A stretch of DNA of 64,000 nt, from contig JADJMI010000004.1 in the NCBI GenBank assembly GCA_016709665.1, forward strand, positions 62,001 to 126,000, given 5' to 3'. The notes beneath the pieces were generated by a model. The model saw only the letters and a list, made by a program, of their open reading frames with translations. It searched no databases and was not told the origin of the DNA. This stretch comes from Betaproteobacteria bacterium (GTDB lineage Bacteria; Pseudomonadota; Gammaproteobacteria; Burkholderiales; Usitatibacteraceae). A program made the position numbers and the translations under genes. This document shows, piece after piece, positions 52,620-61,839 of the stretch (position 1 is its first letter; every line of letters starts with the position of its first letter).

Positions 52620-54986
52620 CTAGTTGCGCAGCGGCTTGCCGGTCTTGAGCATGTGCTCGATGCGCGCCTGGGATTTCTCGCTCTTCGCGAGTTCGACGAA
52701 ATGCCGCCGCTCGAGGTCGAGCAGCCACTTTTCGTCCACGAGGCTGCCGGGCTCGACCGCCCCGCCGCACAGGATGGTCGCGATGCGCGTGCCGATCTCG
52801 TCGTCGTGGGCCGAGATGAAGCCGCCCTCCTTCATGTTCACGAGCATCATGCGCAGCGTGGCGATGCCGGTGTCGCCGAGCACCGGGATGCCGGCGGGCT
52901 CGAGCGGCGGGCGGTGGCCGGATTCGACCATCGCGCGCGCTTCGGCCTTGGCCACGTGGAGCAGCTCGGCCGGATGGAACACGATCACGTCCGTGGCCTT
53001 GAGATAGCCCATCTCGCGCGCGTGCATCGCGCTCCGGGACACCTCGCCCATGGCCACCTGCTTGAAGAGGCGGCCGAGTTCGGGGAAGGCATCGCCCCCC
53101 TTCGCCCACGCCTGGGCCTGCTGCGCGAGTTCCTTCAGGCCACCGCCGGCGGGCAGCAGGCCCACGCCGACCTCGACCAGGCCGATGTAGCTCTCGAGGG
53201 CCGCCACCACGCGCTGCGAGTGCATCACGAATTCGCAGCCGCCGCCCAGGGCGAGGCCCTCGACCGCCGCGACCGTCGGCACGGCGCAGTACTTGAGGCG
53301 CTGCGAGGTCTTCTGGAAGAGCGCCACCATCGTCTCGAACTCGTCGAACTTCCCGGCCTTGAGCGACTCGAGCGCGGCCTTGAGATTGGCGCCGACGGCG
53401 AAGGGCGCCTCGTGCCAGATGACGAGGGCGTCGTAGTTCGCCTCGGCCTCGTCCATCGCGCGGTTGAGCCCGAGCAGCACCTCCGTGCCGAGCGAGTGCA
53501 TCTTGCTCCTGATCGACACGATCGCGATGCCGTCGCCCTGGTGCCACATCCGCACGCCCTCGTCCTCGAAGATCGTGGTGCCTCGGCTGGCCGGCTTCTC
53601 GCCCAGCACCGTCTCCGGGAAAAACTGGCGGCCATAGACGGCGAGGGCCGAGCGCGGGTGCATCTTCCCGTCCGCCGCGCTGTACGAGCCGTCCGGCCCG
53701 TGCACGCCCGCACGGCCGTCGGTGACCCACGCCGGCAGCGGCGCCTTCGCCATCGTCCTGCCAGCAGCGATGTCCTCGGCGATCCAGCCGGCCACCGCCT
53801 GCCAGCCCGCGGCCTGCCACAGTTCGAAGGGACCACGGCTCCAGCCGAAGCCCCAGCGGATGGCGAAGTCGACGTCGCGGGCGCAATGCGCGACCTCCGC
53901 CAGGTGCACGGCGCAGTAGTGGAAGAGGTCGCGGAAGATCGCCCACAGGAACTGCGCCTGCGGGTGGGGCGAGGCACGCAGCTTCGCGAACTGCGCCGCG
54001 GGCGATTTCTCCTTGAGGATGGCCTGGACCTCGTCGGCGATCGCGCCGGCGGAGAGACGGTAGTCCTGCTTCGCGAGATCCAGCACGTGGATCTCCTTGC
54101 CTTTCTTCGTGAAGATGCCGCCCTTGGTCTTCTGGCCGAGGGCGCCCTTGGCGATGAGGGCCGAGAGCCACGCCGGCGCCTGGTAGTGGGCGTGCCACGG
54201 GTCGGCCGGCAGGGTGTCCTGCATCGTCTTCACCACGTGCGCCATCGTGTCGAGGCCGACCACGTCCGCCGTGCGGAAGGTGGCGCTCTTGGCGCGCCCG
54301 ATGGCCGGGCCGGTGAGCGCGTCGACCTCGTCGAAGCCGAGGTCGAAGGCGAGCGTGTGGTGCATCGTCGCCAGCATCGAGAAGACGCCCACGCGGTTGG
54401 CGACGAAGTTGGGCGTGTCCTTGGCGCGGATGACGCCCTTGCCGAGCGTGGTGGTGAGGAACGTCTCCAGCGCGTCGAGGATCGCCGGTTCGGTCGCCGC
54501 GGTCGGGATGATCTCCACCAGGCGCATGTAGCGAGGCGGGTTGAAGAAGTGGATGCCGCAGAAGTTCGGGCGCAGCCTTTCCGGCAGCACCTTCGAGAGC
54601 TCCGTGATCGACAGGCCCGAGGTGTTCGAGGCGAAGATCGCGCCGGGCGCGATGTGCGGCCCCACCTTGTCGTAGAGGGCCTTCTTCCAGTCCATGCGTT
54701 CGCTGATCGCCTCGATGACCAGCTCGCAATCCGCCAGGAGCGCGAGGTGCTCGTCGTAGTTGGCGGGGCGGATCGCGTCGGCGACGGATTTCGTGGCGAG
54801 CGGCGAGGGCTCGAGCTTCCTCAGGGCGTCGATGGCCTTCCTCGCGTTGGCGTTCTTGTCCTTGCCGTCGGCGGCCAGCTCGAAGAGGAGGGGCTGCACG
54901 CCGGCATTCGCGAGATGCGCGGCGATCTGCGCGCCCATGACGCCGGCGCCGAGGACGGCGGCCTTGCGGACGATGAATTTCGACAC
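52620..54986 (-). CDS. 3-hydroxyacyl-CoA dehydrogenase/enoyl-CoA hydratase, FadN-type domain order
   Basis: Bifunctional beta-oxidation enzyme of 788 aa. The dehydrogenase comes first: NAD site AAVLGAGVMGAQIAAHLA at about residues 8-25 and GIHFFNPPRYMRLVEI with the catalytic His. The hydratase/isomerase is C-terminal: VAAVEGLALGGGCEFVMHSQ at about residue 570. This order is that of Bacillus FadN, reversed relative to FadB. The GTG start at 54986 has AGGAGA 8 bases upstream; earlier in-frame codons give a proline-rich leader and were rejected. Confidence 0.94.
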   Translation of the reverse strand: MSKFIVRKAAVLGAGVMGAQIAAHLANAGVQPLLFELAADGKDKNANARKAIDALRKLEPSPLATKSVADAIRPANYDEHLALLADCELVIEAISERMDWKKALYDKVGPHIAPGAIFASNTSGLSITELSKVLPERLRPNFCGIHFFNPPRYMRLVEIIPTAATEPAILDALETFLTTTLGKGVIRAKDTPNFVANRVGVFSMLATMHHTLAFDLGFDEVDALTGPAIGRAKSATFRTADVVGLDTMAHVVKTMQDTLPADPWHAHYQAPAWLSALIAKGALGQKTKGGIFTKKGKEIHVLDLAKQDYRLSAGAIADEVQAILKEKSPAAQFAKLRASPHPQAQFLWAIFRDLFHYCAVHLAEVAHCARDVDFAIRWGFGWSRGPFELWQAAGWQAVAGWIAEDIAAGRTMAKAPLPAWVTDGRAGVHGPDGSYSAADGKMHPRSALAVYGRQFFPETVLGEKPASRGTTIFEDEGVRMWHQGDGIAIVSIRSKMHSLGTEVLLGLNRAMDEAEANYDALVIWHEAPFAVGANLKAALESLKAGKFDEFETMVALFQKTSQRLKYCAVPTVAAVEGLALGGGCEFVMHSQRVVAALESYIGLVEVGVGLLPAGGGLKELAQQAQAWAKGGDAFPELGRLFKQVAMGEVSRSAMHAREMGYLKATDVIVFHPAELLHVAKAEARAMVESGHRPPLEPAGIPVLGDTGIATLRMMLVNMKEGGFISAHDDEIGTRIATILCGGAVEPGSLVDEKWLLDLERRHFVELAKSEKSQARIEHMLKTGKPLRN

Positions 54987-55041
54987 GGATGGTTCTCCTG
55001 GAGCGGGCCCTTCGGACGGGGCGTTGGGATGGAATGCGGGG

Positions 55042-55446
55042 TCAGGCGCGCTCGGTGCCTCCGGGCACCGGGCGGGGGCGGCGTTCGGCATCGATCGCCA
55101 CGTAGGTGAGCTGGGCTTCGGTGACCTTCACGGTGTCGCCGCGGCCCGTGCGGCCGCGCTGCGCGTAGACCTCGACGTCGACGGTGACCGACGTGCGGCC
55201 GACCTTCGCCACGCGGGCGTAGAAACTCACCAGGTCGCCCACGAAGACGGGCTCCCGGAAGAGGAACGAGTTCACGGCGACGGTGACCACCGGGCCCGCG
55301 GCGCGCTCCACCGCCGGGACGCTGCCGGCGAGGTCGACCTGCGCCATGACCCAGCCGCCGAAAATGGTGCCGTGCGCGTTGGTGTCCGCGGGCATCGGGA
55401 TGATGCGCAGGACGGGCTGCTCGTCTCGGGGGAGCTGGGCGGTCAT
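55042..55446 (-). CDS. Acyl-CoA thioesterase, YciA-like hotdog protein
   Basis: Cytoplasmic hotdog-fold thioesterase of 134 aa that hydrolyses acyl-CoA to free acid and CoA. NAHGTIFGGWVMAQVDLAG is the YciA/BACH signature with the catalytic Asp, and NSFLFREPVFVGDLVSFYA is the following strand block. ATG 55446 was preferred over a TTG 15 bases earlier. It sits between an acyl-CoA synthetase and the FadN-like gene and may release CoA when acyl-CoA builds up. Confidence 0.9.
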   Translation of the reverse strand: MTAQLPRDEQPVLRIIPMPADTNAHGTIFGGWVMAQVDLAGSVPAVERAAGPVVTVAVNSFLFREPVFVGDLVSFYARVAKVGRTSVTVDVEVYAQRGRTGRGDTVKVTEAQLTYVAIDAERRPRPVPGGTERA

Positions 55447-55503
55447 GGGATGGAGTTTCAAACGGGCGTTTGAATTCTACCCCAAGCGCCCGGCCCGGGG
55501 GCC

Positions 55504-57309
55504 CTAGCCGCCGTGCCCCTTGTAGAGATCGGCCAGGCGGTCCTTGTAGCGCTCGAGGATGACGCCCCGCTTCGGCTTGAGCGTCGCGGTGAGCAGGCCG
55601 TTGTCGACCGACCAGCGTTCCGTGAGCAGGGCCACCTTGCGCACCTGCGCATAGCCCGGGAAGTCGTGCAGCCGCTCGGCGATGCGCGCCGCGACGAACT
55701 TCTCGGCCTTCTCGCGCTTCTCGCCCGAAGGGTCCGCGACGAGGCCCTGGTCGCCCGCGATGCGGAACCATTCCTCCATGTCGAGCACCACCAGGGCACC
55801 GAGGTAGGGCTTGCCTTCGCCGACCACCAGCGCCTGCTCCAGAAGCGGATCGAGCTGGATGGCGAGTTCCATGTCGACCGGCGGCACCTTCTCGCCGTTG
55901 GCGAGGACGATGATCTCCTTCACGCGGCCGGTGATGTAGAGGCGACCGTTCTCGAGCTTCGCCTGGTCGCCGGTGTCGAGCCAGCCGTCGGCGTCCAGCA
56001 CCTTCGCCGTCGCCTCGGGGTTGTTCCAGTAGCCGAGCATCACATTCGGCCCCTTCACCTGGAGCACGGAATTCTCGCCGAAGCGCACCTCGATGCCCGG
56101 GAGCACCTCGCCGATCGACGCCGGGTCGTTGCGCGCCAGGCGGTTCACGCTCACCACGGGCGCGGCTTCGGTGAGCCCGTACCCCTGGCAGATGGGCAGG
56201 CCCAGGCCGATGAAGGAACGCGCGATGGTCGGGCTCAGGGCCGCGCCCCCGCTCACCGCGAGGCGCAGGCGACCGCCGAGCCGCTCGAGCAGCTTCGAGG
56301 CGACCAGCGACCGCAGGACCGGCCAGAGCAGGAACGCGGGCTTCCACCCGCCGCGCCCCTGGTGCCACTCGAAGAGCGACCAGCCGGTGCGATGGGCGAA
56401 CTCGAAGAGCGAGCGCCTGAAATCGCCGGCGTCCCTGAGCTGGCCCTGGATGGCCGCGTGCAGCCGCTCGTAGATGCGCGGCACCGAGAAGATCACCGTG
56501 GGCCGGATCTTCCTGAAATCCTCGGCGAGCTGCGCGACGGAGCGGGCGAAGGCGACCTCGGCGCCGGCGAGCATCGTGAGGTAGTAGCCCCCCGTGCGCT
56601 CGAACATGTGGGACAGGGGCAGGAACGAAAGGAAGACGTCGTCCGTGTAGACGTCGAAGGCCTCGAGCCCGGCCTTCGCGTTCTGCAGCATGTTCTGGTG
56701 CGAGAGCATCACGCCCTTGGGCCGGCCCGTGGTGCCCGAGGTGTAGACGATGGTCGCGAGCGACGAGCCCGGGACCGCCGCGGGCGGCGCCGTCGAAGGG
56801 CGCTCCGGCATCCAGTCCTCGATTGCCCGAACGCGCCCGTCGGCTGCGCCCTCGGGGCGCTTGACGGTGACGATCCGCACGACGCCCGGCATCCTGTCGC
56901 GCACGGCCTCCAGGCGCTTCAGCGCTTCCGGACCCTCGACGACCAGCACCTTCACGCCCGCGTCGTCCAGGCAATACGCGATGTTGTCGGGACGGTCGTC
57001 CACGTAGAGCGGCACCGTGACCAGCCCGGCCGCCGCGGCCCCCTGGTCGAACCAGATCCAGTGGCGGCAGTTCCTCAGCATGATCGCGACGCGGTCTCCC
57101 GGCCGGAGTCCCTCGGCCTCGAGCGCGGCGCGCACCCGGCCGGCCTGCTCGGCGGTCTCGCGCCAGCTGTACGCCTGCCAGAGCTGCTCGCGCGCGTCGT
57201 ACTCCCGGTAGGCGACGGCGATCGGCGAGAGGGCGACGCGCTTGGCGAACGCGACGGCGAGCGTGTCCCCCTCGTGGACCTTCACGTACTGCTGTTCGCG
57301 GACGGGCAA
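55504..57309 (-). CDS. Long-chain acyl-CoA synthetase (AMP-forming)
   Basis: Activates fatty acids to acyl-CoA with ATP; 601 aa, close to FadD15-type enzymes. AMP-binding motifs are TIVYTSGTTGRPKGVMLSH (about residue 185), GYGLTEAAPVVSVN, and GWLDTGDQAKLENGRLYITGR with KEIIVLANGEKV in the C-terminal lid. A TTG at 57309 with AGGAG 7 bases upstream is the best start; the frame stays open further upstream without protein-like sequence. It supplies substrate to the flanking beta-oxidation enzymes. Confidence 0.93.
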   Translation of the reverse strand: MPVREQQYVKVHEGDTLAVAFAKRVALSPIAVAYREYDAREQLWQAYSWRETAEQAGRVRAALEAEGLRPGDRVAIMLRNCRHWIWFDQGAAAAGLVTVPLYVDDRPDNIAYCLDDAGVKVLVVEGPEALKRLEAVRDRMPGVVRIVTVKRPEGAADGRVRAIEDWMPERPSTAPPAAVPGSSLATIVYTSGTTGRPKGVMLSHQNMLQNAKAGLEAFDVYTDDVFLSFLPLSHMFERTGGYYLTMLAGAEVAFARSVAQLAEDFRKIRPTVIFSVPRIYERLHAAIQGQLRDAGDFRRSLFEFAHRTGWSLFEWHQGRGGWKPAFLLWPVLRSLVASKLLERLGGRLRLAVSGGAALSPTIARSFIGLGLPICQGYGLTEAAPVVSVNRLARNDPASIGEVLPGIEVRFGENSVLQVKGPNVMLGYWNNPEATAKVLDADGWLDTGDQAKLENGRLYITGRVKEIIVLANGEKVPPVDMELAIQLDPLLEQALVVGEGKPYLGALVVLDMEEWFRIAGDQGLVADPSGEKREKAEKFVAARIAERLHDFPGYAQVRKVALLTERWSVDNGLLTATLKPKRGVILERYKDRLADLYKGHGG

Positions 57310-57380
57310 GGACGACTCCTGGGGCGTGGCGCCGGGGGGCCCTCGGACGGGGCGCGTTCGATGGTAGCAGAGCCGCGCCG

Positions 57381-57902
57381 TCAGGGCGGCGAGGCGCTTC
57401 CCATCCCGATCTCGCGCTGCATGAGCACGCTGTCGACCCAGCGTCCGTGCTTCCAGCCGGCCGCCCGCAGGATGCCGACCGGCCGGAATCCCAGCCCGGC
57501 ATGCAGGCGGATGGAGGCTTCGTTGTCGCTGCCCCCGATGACGGCGACGAGCTGGCGGGCGCCGGCGGACTCGCACTCGGCGATGAGGCGCTCGAGCAGA
57601 GCCCGCCCGACGCCGGCCCTCACGCACGCGGGATCGACATAGATCGAATCCTCGAGCGTGAAGCGGTAGGCGAAGCGCGCGCGGTAAAGGCCCGCGTAGG
57701 CATAGCCGGCGACCCGGCCGCCGAGCTCGGCGACCAGCCAGGGCAGCCCCTTCGACCGGATGGCCTCGTAGCGCTCGCGCATCTCGGTCTCGTCCGGCGG
57801 CTCGGTTTCGAAGGAGGCCGCCCCCGTGCGCACGTGGTGGGCGTAGATCGCGGTGATGGCCGGCAGGTCCTCCGGCCGGGCGTCGCGCAGGACGGGGTTC
57901 AT
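57381..57902 (-). CDS. GNAT N-acetyltransferase, phosphinothricin acetyltransferase-like
   Basis: Acetyl-CoA-dependent acetyltransferase of 173 aa. It matches the Pat/Bar-like group: RDARPEDLPAITAIYAHHV, then FETEPPDETEMRERYE, the YAGLYRARFAYRFTLEDSIY stretch, and the acetyl-CoA loop RAGVGRALLERLI. Such enzymes acetylate amino-acid-like substrates such as methionine sulfone or phosphinothricin. The start overlaps the end of the alpha/beta-hydrolase gene by 4 bases. Confidence 0.88.
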   Translation of the reverse strand: MNPVLRDARPEDLPAITAIYAHHVRTGAASFETEPPDETEMRERYEAIRSKGLPWLVAELGGRVAGYAYAGLYRARFAYRFTLEDSIYVDPACVRAGVGRALLERLIAECESAGARQLVAVIGGSDNEASIRLHAGLGFRPVGILRAAGWKHGRWVDSVLMQREIGMGSASPP

Positions 57903-58753
57903 GCCGGCACTCCAGCGCGCAGCCACGCGATCGTCTCGGTCCACAGGCCCTCGCCGATCCCGCGCCGGAAGAAGCCGAAATGGCCGATGCGCTCGCCGCC
58001 GCGCTCGCGAGGGGCGACATGCCGGCGCTCGACGGAGGCACCCCGGTAGAACCCGTGCAGGGCGTCGACCGCGGGCTTCGTGATGATGGCGTCGTCCTCG
58101 AACGACCAGCCCAGCATCGGGACGCGAAGCGCGTCGTACCGCGCCCGCATCGCCGGCCCTTCCGACAGGACGTACTCCGGCCGCGTGCTCCAGCGCCGCC
58201 ACTGCCACGCGACGCCCGCGGGCAGGTCGCCCACCATGCGCAGCCGCTTGCCGGGGAAGTAGCCGAGGAGCGCCGTGAAGAGCGGCAGGAAGACGAACCA
58301 GAAGAGGCGCACGCGAAACGGCATGCGGTCGTTGTGCCGGTACCAGCCCACCCCGGCCGTCACCGTGACGATGCCGGCGAGTCCCGCGCTCTCGGCGGCG
58401 GCGCCGAAAAGCTGGCCTCCGAGGCTGTGGCCGAGGGCGAACGCCGGAAGGCAAGGCGCCAGGGCCCGCGCCTCGCGCAGCATCGCGCCCAGGTCGCGCT
58501 CGGCCCAGGTGACGAGGTCGGTCTCGAAGCCCCGCAGGCGCTCCGGCGCCGAGGCGCCCATGCCGCGCCAGTCGAAAGTGAGGACGTGAAGGCCCCGCGT
58601 GGCGCAATGGCGCGCGAAGGGCTCGTAGAAATCCTGCCGGACGCCCATCGCCGTGGCGACGAGCAGCGTGCCCCAGGCCTCGCCTTCGGCCGGGTAGCGG
58701 GTCACCGAAAGCTCATGCCCGTCCGACGCCTTCGCGGTGTCGCGCAGTTCCAC
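57899..58753 (-). CDS. Alpha/beta hydrolase (serine esterase/lipase-like)
   Basis: Protein of 284 aa with the nucleophile elbow GHSLGG (about residue 108), LTFDWRGMGASAP near the N-terminus, and a probable catalytic His in IGHFGFF. A hydrophobic stretch (about residues 150-165, RLFWFVFLPLFTALLGYF) may be a lid or membrane contact. The substrate is unknown; a lipid ester fits the context. It overlaps the GNAT gene, and the DUF4442 gene ends 7 bases before its start. Confidence 0.88.
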   Translation of the reverse strand: MELRDTAKASDGHELSVTRYPAEGEAWGTLLVATAMGVRQDFYEPFARHCATRGLHVLTFDWRGMGASAPERLRGFETDLVTWAERDLGAMLREARALAPCLPAFALGHSLGGQLFGAAAESAGLAGIVTVTAGVGWYRHNDRMPFRVRLFWFVFLPLFTALLGYFPGKRLRMVGDLPAGVAWQWRRWSTRPEYVLSEGPAMRARYDALRVPMLGWSFEDDAIITKPAVDALHGFYRGASVERRHVAPRERGGERIGHFGFFRRGIGEGLWTETIAWLRAGVPA

Positions 58754-58760
58754 GGCTCCG

Positions 58761-59225
58761 TCACGCCTTCCGGCGCGGCGAGACCCACATCGCGATCGTG
58801 GCGCGGCACACCGTCTCGCCGGCCGCGTCGCGGATGTCGACCGCCACCGGGACCTCGCGCGCCGGCCCCTCGGCGATCTCGCCCACCGAGGCGACGGCCT
58901 CGACGCCCGACTCGGCCTTCATCACGTACTCGACCGTCATGCCCTTGGGCAGCCAGCGCATCGTTTTCGGGATCGTGATCTCCGTCATCGTGCCCGCGGC
59001 GAGCTCCGCGAGGTTGCACATCGCGATCGCGTGCACCGTGCCGATGTGGTTCGTCACCGCGCGCCGCTTCTTCATCGACACCCGCGCGTACCCGGGCCGG
59101 AACTCCTCGAACCGCGGGCGGATGCTGCCGAAGTACGGCGCCTTGAAGCAGATGATTCGCGAGAAGATCGCCTTGCCGAACGGCAGGCCTTCGCAACGTT
59201 TCCAGAGCACGAGTGCGGAATTCAT
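58761..59225 (-). CDS. Hotdog-fold DUF4442 protein (thioesterase-like)
   Basis: Protein of 154 aa of the DUF4442/PaaI-related hotdog group: KAPYFGSIRPRFEEFRPGYA, NHIGTVHAIAMCNLAELAAG with the helix that carries active-site residues in this fold, and a final strand TVCRATIAMWVSPRR. It is probably an acyl-CoA thioesterase, but activity is not proven for the family. The ATG at 59225 is preceded within 11 bases by a short tandem repeat, and no strong ribosome binding site is seen. Confidence 0.82.
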   Translation of the reverse strand: MNSALVLWKRCEGLPFGKAIFSRIICFKAPYFGSIRPRFEEFRPGYARVSMKKRRAVTNHIGTVHAIAMCNLAELAAGTMTEITIPKTMRWLPKGMTVEYVMKAESGVEAVASVGEIAEGPAREVPVAVDIRDAAGETVCRATIAMWVSPRRKA

Positions 59226-59235
59226 CTCAAGGGTG

Positions 59236-59274
59236 ATCGGCGTTCATCGGCGTGGCATCGGCGTTCATCGGCGT
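59236..59274. repeat. Direct repeat in the 5' leader of a DUF4442 gene
   Basis: ATCGGCGTTCATCGGCGT occurs twice (59236-59253 and 59257-59274) with a GGC spacer. Each copy is itself two near-identical halves, giving four units at about 10-11 base spacing. On the minus strand the unit reads GCCGATGAACGC, like dispersed GATGAACGC repeats. Confidence 0.7.
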
Positions 59275-59301
59275 TTCCCAAGAAGTTCGCCGGCATCGCG
59301 C

Positions 59302-61316
59302 TCAGATCGAATCCCAACCCGTATCCGGCACGAACCGGTCCCCGTGCTTCACCCGAAGCTCCGCCATCGCCTTCAGCCACGATTCCTTCCCGCGTTCCCG
59401 GATCGCCGAGATCGGCCCGCCCCGGTGCGGCGCGAAGCCCGTCCCGAAGATGACACCCGCATCGCACAGGTCCGCATCCGCCACGATCCCCTCCCGCACG
59501 CACGCCACCGCCTCGTTGAGCGCCGGCAGCACCAGCCGGTCCGCGAGCGGCCTCAGGTCCACCGAGCCGCTGCCGTTCGACTTCTGCGCCTTGCCCTTCG
59601 TCCACGTGTAGAAGCCCTGCCCGGTCTTCTTGCCCAGGCGCTTGGCCTCGATGTTCTCCTGCAGCTTCTTCGGGATGGGCGTCCCGGACGCTGCAGCTCG
59701 TGCCCCACCGCCCAGCAGATGTCGAGGCCCACCATGTCCGCGAGCTCGATGGGGCCCATGGGCATGCCGAAATCCTTCGCCGCCGCGTCGATCGCTTCCG
59801 CCGGAATGCCCTCGTCGAGCATGAGCATCGCTTCCATGAGGTAGGGCGAGAGCACCCGGTTCACGAGGAACCCCGGCGCGCTCCTGCACGGCAGCGGCAG
59901 CTTGTCGATCTGGCGGGCGAAGGCCTGGCCGGCCTGCATCACCTCGGGCGAGGTTTGCGGCCCCTCGACGATCTCCACCAGCATCATCTGCGCGACGGGA
60001 TTGAAGAAGTGCAGGCCCACGAGGCGTTCGGGCTTCGCGAGCACGCCGGAGAGCTCCTGCAGCGGGATGCTCGAGGTGTTGGTGGCGAGGATCGCCCCTT
60101 CCTTCATCCGCGGCTCGAGCCCGGCGAACAGCTTGCGCTTGATCTCGGCGTTCTCGACGATGGCCTCGATGATCAGGTCGGCTTTCGCGACGCCGGCTCC
60201 CGCCACGTCCGGAATGAGGCGATCCATCGCCGCCTGGACGAGGTGCGGCTGCTTCAGGCGCTTCTTGTAGAGCGCGTGCGCGCGCTGCACGGCCGGGGCG
60301 ATGCGATCCGGGGCCAGATCCTGCAGCGTCACCGTGAGGCCCTTGAACGCGGCCCAGGCGGCGATGTCGCCGCCCATCGCGCCGGCGCCGATCACGTGGA
60401 GATGGCGGACCGGCTCCCCGCCTTCCTTGCCGAACGCCTTCATGCGGTCCTGCAGCTTGAAGAGCCGGATCAGGCTGCGGGTCGTGGGGTGGGCGAAGAG
60501 GCTCGCCATCGACGCCGGGTGCGAGGGCGGGATGTTGCGCACGTCGCCGCCGAAATCCTTCCACAGGTCGATGATGGCGTAGGGGGCCGGGTAATGGTCC
60601 TGGCGCGCCTTCTCGCTCACCTTCTTGCGGGACATCGAGGCCACGAGGTTGCGCACCACCGGCCAGTCCGTCACGGCGGCCATGAAGGGCGGCCTGTGCG
60701 CCGCCGGCGGGCTCGCGAGCAGCATCCGCACGGCGTTGGCGAAATGGCGCTTCGGCGTGACGGCGTCCGCGAGGCCCAGCTTCTTCGCGCGGCGTCCGTC
60801 CACCGAGCGGCCCGTGAGCATGAGGTCCAGCGCGTTCGCCGCGCCGATGAGCGGCACCATCCGCTTGCAGCCGCCCCAGCCCGGCACGATGCCGATGAGC
60901 ACCTCCGGCAGCGCCATGCGGGTCTTCGGGCCGTCGTCCATGAGGCGATGGCGGCAGGCGAGCGCGAGTTCCGTGCCCCCGCCCATGCAGAACCCGTGGA
61001 TCGCGGCGAGCGTCGGGAAAGGCAGCGCCGCCACCTTGTCGAACACCTCGTTGCCGAGGTTCGTGAACGCCATCGCCTGCTCGGCGCTCGCGATCGTCGT
61101 GAACTCGTCGATGTCCGCGCCGGCGGCGAAGCCGTTCTCCTTGGCCGACAGGATGGCGAGGCCCTTGGGCGGCAGGGCCGCGAGGTGTTCGGCCACCTGG
61201 CCGAGTTCCCGCAGCGCTTCCGTGGAGAACGTGTTGGTGGCCGAGCCGGCGCGGTCGAACCACAGCCAGGCGAGGTCCTGCGCGTCCCGCTCCAGTTTCC
61301 AGTGCTTGAGATCCAT
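59302..61316 (-). pseudogene. fadB: FadB/FadJ-type enoyl-CoA hydratase/3-hydroxyacyl-CoA dehydrogenase, single frameshift
   Basis: Large subunit of a fatty acid oxidation complex, about 671 aa after repair. The hydratase is first (FAAGADIDEF, HGFCMGGGTELALACRHR), then the dehydrogenase (HVIGAGAMGGDIAAW, GLHFFNPVAQMMLVEIVEG). The frame breaks near 59692: DICWAVGHEL is followed in the next frame by AASGTPIPKKLQENI, which runs on through GKKTGQGFYTW to the stop at 59302. Total length is 2015 bases, one short of a whole number of codons, so one base is missing. The last part holds the second dehydrogenase C-terminal domain. It may be a sequencing error. Confidence 0.88.
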
Positions 61317-61335
61317 GTCGTTCTTCTTTCTCGGC

Positions 61336-61835
61336 TCAGGCGCGGGCGGGCGCCGGCCGGGTGGAATCCGCGCGGCGGATGTGCAGGGTCTTTTCGACGC
61401 GCGCCACGACGTCGCCACCGCCGTCGACGATCTCCACGGCGAAGGTGGGCTCGTGCCTGGCGCCCTCGGCGGTCGCCGCCTTCGCCTCCTCGACCATCGT
61501 CGGCGTGAGCTCGAACCGGGCCGTGAGCGTGCCGCGGCCGGGCTTCAGGAAGCGCACGCTTCCGGCCTTGTCCCAGACCACGTATCCGCGGCCCAGGCGC
61601 CTCATCATGAGGATCATGTGGAAGGGATCGGCCATCGCGAAGATCGAGCCGCCGAAATGGGTGCCGACGTAGTTGCGGTTGAGGAGCTTCGCGCGCAGTC
61701 CACCGTGGCCGCGCCCCAGTCGTCCGCCAGGTGCGTCACCCGGATGCCGGCCGCGCGGAACGGCGGCCACAGGTTCATGAGCCGCCGCGTCCACGCGGGG
61801 CTCATCGCCACGCGCGAGAGAAAGCCCTGGGCCAT
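61336..61835 (-). pseudogene. DUF4442 hotdog thioesterase-like gene, single frameshift
   Basis: The start ATG at 61835 gives MAQGFLSRVAMSPAWTRRLM and continues to LADDWGAATV; the frame then changes near 61696 and goes on as LRAKLLNRNYVGTHFGGSIF, AMADPFHMILMMRRLG and VVWDKAGSVRFLKPGRG to the stop at 61336. Length is 500 bases, one base short of 167 codons. GTGGACTG where family members have Val-Glu-Leu suggests a lost G. The family is a hotdog-fold, probably acyl-CoA thioesterase. It lies between a thiolase and FadB-type gene. Confidence 0.85.
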
Positions 61836-61839
61836 GGTC

